Shown here: piece after piece, positions 59,106 through 64,000 of the stretch | How positions within the stretch are numbered: position 1 is the first letter of the stretch | Layout of the letters: every line of letters begins with the position of its first letter | Assembly: GCA_013426755.1 (NCBI GenBank) | Contig: AP019861.1 | Coordinates: forward strand, 357,048 to 421,047 | Reading direction: 5' to 3' | Source: Spirochaetota bacterium | GTDB lineage: Bacteria; Spirochaetota; UBA12135; COTS27 | Length of the DNA stretch: 64,000 nt | Program-made: the position numbers and the translations under genes | The notes under the pieces: model-generated | Told to the model about the DNA's origin: nothing | The model's database searches: none | The model's input: the letters and a program-made list of their open reading frames with translations, nothing else

Positions 59106-59150
59106 CCCATGATATAAGCAATTTTTTAAAGGTTACTATTATATCATGGG
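59106..59150 (-). promoter_or_regulatory. Inverted copy of the repeat end at the array border
   Basis: CCCATGATATAA (59106-59117) is the exact complement of TTATATCATGGG (59139-59150) in the outermost repeat, 21 nt apart. On the minus strand, the direction of array transcription, this is a 12-bp hairpin at the 3' end of the precursor RNA. It is followed by GTTTATGCCCATTTTTACTG, so it may terminate transcription or cap the last transcript. Confidence 0.6.
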
Positions 59151-59965
59151 ATTGTTTGTAGGTACCCTATGACGCATTAGACCGCTAGTGCTGTGCATTA
59201 GACATTATATCATGGGATTGTTTGTAGGTACCCTATGACAATTAGGAGCGTATGCGAAAGGGCTTGAAAATTATATCATGGGATTGTTTGTAGGTACCCT
59301 ATGACAATTGACTCTTCAAAAGCCGATTGCTCGTAATTATATCATGGGATTGTTTGTAGGTACCCTATGACCTTTTGACAAGGGATATAACCACCAGCAA
59401 AATTATATCATGGGATTGTTTGTAGGTACCCTATGACCTCTTCATTAAAACTTTATGCGTTAACGGGATTATATCATGGGATTGTTTGTAGGTACCCTAT
59501 GACGCTGATCACTTGCTTGGTACTCTGTCGATAATTATATCATGGGATTGTTTGTAGGTACCCTATGACAAAGCAAATCGTCATCGGAGTGTTCAAAATA
59601 TTATATCATGGGATTGTTTGTAGGTACCCTATGACAGATTTTAGCAACGGGAATGTTACAGGGACATTATATCATGGGATTGTTTGTAGGTACCCTATGA
59701 CGCATGGAGACATTACTAAAATTAAAACGGTATTATATCATGGGATTGTTTGTAGGTACCCTATGACATGTTTCAATTCCTCTGCAATTTGCTTTTCATT
59801 ATATCATGGGATTGTTTGTAGGTACCCTATGACCCTGCATTGTCGCTAATTCTTTTGTTAAAAATTATATCATGGGATTGTTTGTAGGTACCCTATGACA
59901 CTAAAACTTGTTTATGTCCGCATTTCAAAATTATATCATGGGATTGTTTGTAGGTACCCTATGAC
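59138..59965 (-). CRISPR. CRISPR array: 13 repeats of 36 bp, 12 spacers of 30 bp
   Basis: Repeats start every 66 bp from 59138 to 59930. Plus-strand repeats run ATTATATCATGGGATTG to GGTACCCTATGAC and are all identical. Every spacer is exactly 30 nt and all differ. The transcribed strand is minus. The tracrRNA anti-repeat pairs with the repeat read as GTCATAGGGTACCTACAA, and in that direction each repeat ends with TGATATAAT, a perfect extended -10 box. This is the Neisseria II-C arrangement, in which each crRNA starts within its own spacer. The array faces the cas genes. The promoter-proximal (leader) side is then to the right, near 59966. Confidence 0.97.
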
Positions 59966-59979
59966 GCTAACATCTAGAC

Positions 59980-60420
59980 CACAGATAAACACAGATTGAG
60001 TTACACGAAAGAAACTAACCGCAGATAAACACAGATGAACGCAGATTGAATTTTATAAAAACAATTGACCGCAGATGAACGCAGATAAACACAGATTGTA
60101 CCGTTCAGCGAATTAATCGCAGTTCAATGCAAATTAAATTTCACGAAAGAAAATTAACTGCACAGATGAGAGCGGATTGAGTTTTATAAAAAGAATGAAC
60201 CGCAGATAAACACAGATGAACGCAGATTGAGTTTTATAAAAACAATTGACCGCAGATGAACGCAGATTGTACCGTTCAGCGAATTAATCGCAGTTCAATA
60301 CAAATTAAGTTTCACGAAAGGAAATTAACTGCACAGATGAGCGCGGATTGAGTTTTATGAAAACAATTGATTGCACAGATGAACGCGGAACAACACAGAC
60401 TGAGTTTTCTATGACGAAAA
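59980..60420. repeat. CGCAGATAAACACAGAT repeat block, left copy
   Basis: The block mixes ACCGCAGATAAACACAGATG, ACGCAGATTGAGTTTTATAA and GTTCAGCGAATTAATCGCAG, arranged as two ~190-bp imperfect tandem units. It adjoins the last CRISPR repeat on the leader side. The same elements recur at 61652-61866 on the other side of the dehydrogenase gene. I see no gene in it. Confidence 0.85.
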
Positions 60421-60445
60421 AAGATCGGAAGTGAAAGCAGGGTTA

Positions 60446-60481
60446 ATTGTATCATGGGATTTTTTGTAGGTATCCTATGAC
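60446..60481 (-). CRISPR. Solitary degenerate CRISPR repeat
   Basis: All 36 positions align to the array repeat, with three substitutions (ATTGTATC, ATTTTTTG and GGTATCC). It lies 480 bp to the right of the array. On the minus strand it ends TGATACAAT and so keeps an extended -10 box. No second repeat is at spacer distance. Confidence 0.85.
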
Positions 60482-60678
60482 AGAAATAATAGTAATATTA
60501 CCTTTACCATTCAAGTTCTAGACTAAGATATTTTTATATTATTTTCTACCAAATTATATATAAAAATGTTAAAATTTTACTAAAATTCGTTGATTGATCT
60601 ACCGATTTTTAATATAAATTCATTCATAAAAATACTTCCATTTTTACAAATTCCAATAATTATTAAAGAGGATGCAGT

Positions 60679-61620
60679 ATGAACAATTATAAAAATATTC
60701 CAAACCTAGAAGGCAAAGTTGCCATTGTCTCTGGAGCAAATAGTGGAACAGGTTATGGTATTAGCTATCATTTAGCAAAGCATAACTGCAAAGTAATCAT
60801 GGCTTCCCGAAATGAGAGCAAACTGCACGATGCAAGAAAAAAACTTCTAAATGAAATTCATAATGCCACACTTGAAATTGAGATTGTTGATTTATCAAGC
60901 CTAGATAGTATCAAAAATTTTTGCGATAGAATTAAAAGCAAATATAAAAAAATTGACTTTTTAGCCAACAATGCAGGCGGTGGTAATTCAAAGTATTTAG
61001 AAACTGTAGATGGCTTTGAATACACTTTTACAATCAATTACTTATGCCATTTTGCTTTGACTACACAACTATTACCTGTTCTCAAGGATGGAAGTAGAAT
61101 TGTTACCTTTTCTAGCATTGGTTATAAACAATTTTTAAAACAAAAGCTAGATATCGATAATTTGATTTGTAACGATTCGGCTAAATTTAATCAGATGCAA
61201 GAATACTGCAAGGCAAAACTCTGTTCAATACTGTTGGGTGTGAAACTTCAGAGTGAGTTCGAAAGAATAGGGTCGCATTCAATGGCACTATCCTGTCATC
61301 CAGGTTATGCGAGAACAAACCTAATGACGAATTCAAACAATCCAATAGTTACACGCATATTGGGAATGTTAATGAACACCATATCAAGCGTGTTTAAAAT
61401 GAGCCATAGTTTATATGACGGTGCATTACCTGCAATCGAAGCACTTATTGCTGATAATGTTCAGCCTAATATGGTTTACTCCCCAAATTCAAAAAATGAA
61501 TTTACAGGTACTCCCATACCAAGAGAAATTGTCCATACACACTATGAAGACGAAGACATAGATAAACTATGGATTAAATCACAAGAACTATTAAATATAA
61601 AGGTTAGCAAATACTTATAA
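60679..61620 (+). CDS. Short-chain dehydrogenase/reductase (retinol-dehydrogenase-like SDR)
   Basis: The ATG follows AAAGAGGA at 60665-60672. The 313-aa protein has the cofactor loop SGANSGTGYG (residues 18-27; S replaces the usual T), ASRN after strand 2 (which favours NADP), NNAG, the catalytic Ser in VTFSSIG, and the Y-x-x-x-K of EYCKAK. HPGYARTNLM matches the PG motif. Length and pattern fit the WWOX/retinol dehydrogenase/light-independent SDR group. The substrate is unknown. It stands alone between repeat blocks beside the CRISPR array, and codon use looks more AT-rich than that of the housekeeping genes. It may have been acquired separately. Confidence 0.88.
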   Translation: MNNYKNIPNLEGKVAIVSGANSGTGYGISYHLAKHNCKVIMASRNESKLHDARKKLLNEIHNATLEIEIVDLSSLDSIKNFCDRIKSKYKKIDFLANNAGGGNSKYLETVDGFEYTFTINYLCHFALTTQLLPVLKDGSRIVTFSSIGYKQFLKQKLDIDNLICNDSAKFNQMQEYCKAKLCSILLGVKLQSEFERIGSHSMALSCHPGYARTNLMTNSNNPIVTRILGMLMNTISSVFKMSHSLYDGALPAIEALIADNVQPNMVYSPNSKNEFTGTPIPREIVHTHYEDEDIDKLWIKSQELLNIKVSKYL

Positions 61621-61651
61621 GACTCTTTTTGCATTGATTACTACAAAATTT

Positions 61652-61866
61652 GAGTTTTATAAAAACAACTGACCACAGATAAACACAGATTGAGTTACAC
61701 GAAAGAAACTAACCGCAGATAAACACAGATTGTACCATTCAGCGAATTAATCGCAGTTCAATACAAATTAAGTTTCACGAAAGGAAATTAACTGCACAGA
61801 TGAGCGAGGATTGAGTTTTATAAAAATAATTAACTGCACAGATGAACGCAGATTGAATTTTATATG
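61652..61866. repeat. CGCAGATAAACACAGAT repeat block, right copy
   Basis: It shares long near-identical stretches with the left block in the same orientation, for example TTCAGCGAATTAATCGCAGT and TTTCACGAAAGGAAATTAAC. The two blocks flank the SDR gene as direct repeats about 1.6 kb apart. The rest of 61621-61978 has no visible gene. Confidence 0.85.
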
Positions 61867-61904
61867 ACTATATCATATCATCAATGATAGGCATATTCCA
61901 TGAC
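61867..61904 (-). CRISPR. Possible highly degenerate CRISPR repeat
   Basis: ACTATATCAT at one end and CCATGAC at the other match the array repeat, and the middle keeps TAGG. About 23 of 36 positions agree, with a 2-bp insertion. On the minus strand it ends TGATATAGT. The match is weak and could be chance in AT-rich DNA. Confidence 0.3.
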
Positions 61905-61978
61905 TGCCCAGAGGTCATCCACAATTAAATCATTTCAGCACCAATCATAAGTGCTCCGTGGCAAAGCCATTTAACGAA

Positions 61979-64000
61979 TCATAATCCAACACAACTTGTA
62001 GGAATAGGCGTCACATATTGACGATTGGCACAAACCACCGTTTTAAGTCGTGGGTACTGATCATCAGGGGTGAATTCCCAGATATTGCCATCCCACCCTG
62101 TACTTGTCGCAGTTGCACTTTGAAGTACCATTGTTGTTTGTCCTGTTAGATTGGCTGTTATAATTGTAGCTGTATCAGAACCTACGCCTTTTTTATCCGT
62201 CTGTTCAGTTCCTCCTACCGTTAACGTAGCATCACTATTAAAGTAGGAAGCTGTTACGCCATTACCAGTAGGAATTATATTGGGCGGGTTCACAGGGTCT
62301 ACTACTCCATTAGTACCGATAAAGAGTCCTGTTCTTGTTGTTCTTGCTCCCGAAACACTGGCGGTCGCATAGGCATTGGCAATCATAGAACTATCATTAT
62401 CTCCAACCAGGCCTCCAATAACATTTTCTCCTGAAACGCTTCCAATTGCATAGGCATTCGTAATCATAGAGGAATTATAATTCCATCCAGCTAAGCCCCC
62501 AATACTAGCACCTGTTCCCATTACGGTAACGTTCACATAACTACTGGCAATCGTAGAAGAATTGCGATTCCATCCGACTAAACCTCCGACAACATTTCTA
62601 CCTGAAATATTCCCGGTCGCATAGGAATTCGTGATCATAGAATTATTATCATTGTCTCCAACCAAGCCCCCGACATTAAGACCTGTCCCTGAAATATCCC
62701 CGTTCGCATAGGAAGTACTGATCGTAGAGTTGCTATTCCATCCGACCAAACCTCCAAGACGAGAACTTATCCCTGAAACAGTGCCTGTTACGTAGGAATT
62801 ATGGATCGTAGAACCATCCCAATTTCGCCCGACCAAGCCTCCTACATTCGAACGTCCTGTAATCTTAACATTGATGAGGGCGCAGTTTTGAACCGTGGCT
62901 CTATTTGAAGTGATGCCCACTAGTCCTATATCATCAGTAGTCCTTCTATTAATATAAAGATTAGCAATCTCATTGTTCTGACAGTCAAATGTGCCTTGGA
63001 ACCTAGCACTATCTGTACCGATAGGACTAAATCCTGAGCCACCGCTTGTTTCACTCCAGGGCGCTTCGGCTATGCCAAGGTCTATCCGCTCAGTCACCAC
63101 GTAATAACCTGATTGATAACCACCTTCATTAGCATTGACTAATTCAGCAACTAAGTTTAACTTTCTATCGTTATTGATGATATAAGGATCATTTTCTGTT
63201 CCCATTCCTGAAAGACCTGCTGCTGTACTACAAGTTGACGTAATTGCCATCCGCAGTGTAAAAGCCTCAATATCAGTATTACCCTCTTTTAAAACCAGAG
63301 AAATATCTATTGGATCGCTTGCTACATATGGATCAGTAGTAGGAATGGATGTAGGCGTAGTCAATGTATAAGGTGTTGTACTTAGTATTCCGCCTATTAG
63401 GACTTCATATGGCAGTGGAAATGAAAACATAGAGCATTCTTTTAAAGTACCCATGTAGGTATCAGAAATGTCTTCTGATAAGATTAGCTCTGTTGCAAGA
63501 GCACCTGTACTTCCGCCAAGTAGTTTTAATTGTATCAAATCTCCTAACATTAAGTGTACATAATACTTTACAGAAGTACTTTCTGCGGAAGTTAGGGTAA
63601 AGGTGAGTGCTTCATTGTTTGTAATATGGGTGCTAGAGACACCGTCAGGATTGAGTTCAATACCCGGCAAGGTTACGGTATTGCCTTCGCCGCCTGTGAT
63701 TGTGTAGGTTGTAGGTATTGTGAAAGTTAGATCTTGATTAAACCCATCTTCCCTATTTTTAATACCACCTATTGTGATGATATTATCATTGACCGATAAA
63801 ATAGTTGCCTCTTTGTAAGCGTTGTGACGTTCAGCAGCAAAGGCAATGTCCGTTACTTTGAGAGGAGCAGGTGCATTAAGATTAGCGTTGCTCGTTGTTC
63901 CCGTGCAATTGACGATGAGCGTCGTAGAAGTAATGAGAGTTATGAAAGCAAAAATAGAAAGCAGGACGGTTCTAAATTTGCAAAAAAGTAGGGGGGGGGG
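61979..64000 (-). CDS. GLUG-repeat lipoprotein (5' end outside window)
   Basis: The frame is open to the window edge. The first start-like codon, TTG at 63670, lies well inside the protein. Upstream it encodes a signal peptide, RTVLLSIFAFITLITS, with lipobox LIVNC (Cys codon 63905-63907). Thus it is a probable envelope lipoprotein. A ~200-residue beta-rich N-terminal region follows. Then come six GLUG motifs (GGLVGRN, NSYVTGTVSG, GGLVGWN and similar, 62350-62900) that should form a beta-helix-like stalk. The C-terminus has NIWEFTPDDQYPRL, as in many GLUG proteins. No in-frame ATG, GTG or TTG exists between the window end and the signal peptide. The start therefore lies beyond the poly-C tract, whose length sets the frame. 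Confidence 0.85.
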   Translation of the reverse strand, partial: PPPLLFCKFRTVLLSIFAFITLITSTTLIVNCTGTTSNANLNAPAPLKVTDIAFAAERHNAYKEATILSVNDNIITIGGIKNREDGFNQDLTFTIPTTYTITGGEGNTVTLPGIELNPDGVSSTHITNNEALTFTLTSAESTSVKYYVHLMLGDLIQLKLLGGSTGALATELILSEDISDTYMGTLKECSMFSFPLPYEVLIGGILSTTPYTLTTPTSIPTTDPYVASDPIDISLVLKEGNTDIEAFTLRMAITSTCSTAAGLSGMGTENDPYIINNDRKLNLVAELVNANEGGYQSGYYVVTERIDLGIAEAPWSETSGGSGFSPIGTDSARFQGTFDCQNNEIANLYINRRTTDDIGLVGITSNRATVQNCALINVKITGRSNVGGLVGRNWDGSTIHNSYVTGTVSGISSRLGGLVGWNSNSTISTSYANGDISGTGLNVGGLVGDNDNNSMITNSYATGNISGRNVVGGLVGWNRNSSTIASSYVNVTVMGTGASIGGLAGWNYNSSMITNAYAIGSVSGENVIGGLVGDNDSSMIANAYATASVSGARTTRTGLFIGTNGVVDPVNPPNIIPTGNGVTASYFNSDATLTVGGTEQTDKKGVGSDTATIITANLTGQTTMVLQSATATSTGWDGNIWEFTPDDQYPRLKTVVCANRQYVTPIPTSCVGL
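63991..64000. repeat. Homopolymer of at least ten G (C on the coding strand)
   Basis: The last ten bases of the window are all G. On the minus strand they lie about 28 bp before the hydrophobic part of the signal peptide, inside the open frame of the GLUG lipoprotein. The tract is truncated by the window edge, so its full length is unknown. Confidence 0.8.

Noticed and set aside
59106..59117. CCCATGATATAA near the array as a tracrRNA anti-repeat
   Set aside because: It would require plus-strand crRNAs and has no tracr-like scaffold after it; the minus-strand anti-repeat at 51441-51458 is longer and has a promoter and terminator.
59565..59849. 94-codon frame inside the CRISPR array
   Set aside because: The repeat happens to be open in this frame (YHGIVCRYPMT); spacers supply the rest.

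Overview
The window is a chromosomal segment of a low-GC Gram-negative bacterium. Several points suggest a host-associated spirochaete (Spirochaetota), but none is decisive. Very large lipoproteins are present whose lipoboxes end in S-C, T-C or N-C instead of the usual G/A-C. A small secreted protein at 36657-37388 looks like a conserved spirochaetal hypothetical protein. The intergenic DNA is unusually rich in tandem repeats. No rRNA or tRNA gene was seen.

Left part (1-35.2 kb, + strand): four giant surface-lipoprotein genes. The one at 3-2651 is cut by the window edge; the others start at 3573 (4599 aa), 18826 (1727 aa) and 26002 (3079 aa). They are assembled from two module families. Module A is about 230 aa (L-x-L-x-x-x-YYG, then H-x-DYG, then LTEKLDT). 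Module B is an alternating pair totalling about 240 aa (V-x-LAGS, GLTNR, A-x-F-x-V-x-E-x-AY). The 3573 protein is almost all A after a ~1000-aa preamble, the 26002 protein is almost all B, and the other two carry one A followed by several B. Many units are nearly identical in DNA, which points to recent amplification. The gaps hold tandem repeats, including three silent copies of the 3' end of the 18826 gene.

Middle part (35.5-51 kb): ordinary metabolism. purC (+) is convergent with a long minus-strand cluster that reads pstS-pstC-pstA-pstB-phoU-fabD-trpC-trpF-trpB-trpA, then a ThiO/DAO-like flavoprotein, then the small secreted protein. These encode phosphate uptake, a fatty-acid synthesis acyltransferase and the last steps of tryptophan synthesis; trpE, trpG and trpD are absent from the window. 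Several enzymes carry low-complexity inserts made by short in-frame DNA repeats.

Right part (51.3-60.5 kb): a complete type II-C CRISPR-Cas system. A tracrRNA on the minus strand (about 51371-51466) has an 18-nt anti-repeat and a good promoter. It is followed by large tandem repeats, cas9 (1322 aa), cas1, cas2, and an array of 13 repeats with 12 spacers of exactly 30 nt. The anti-repeat and an extended -10 box inside each repeat show that the array is transcribed on the minus strand, opposite to the cas genes, as in Neisseria type II-C. Two degenerate repeats lie further right, on either side of a short-chain dehydrogenase gene.

The window ends in a minus-strand GLUG-repeat lipoprotein. Its 5' coding region contains a run of at least ten C, cut by the window edge, which is a candidate phase-variation switch.
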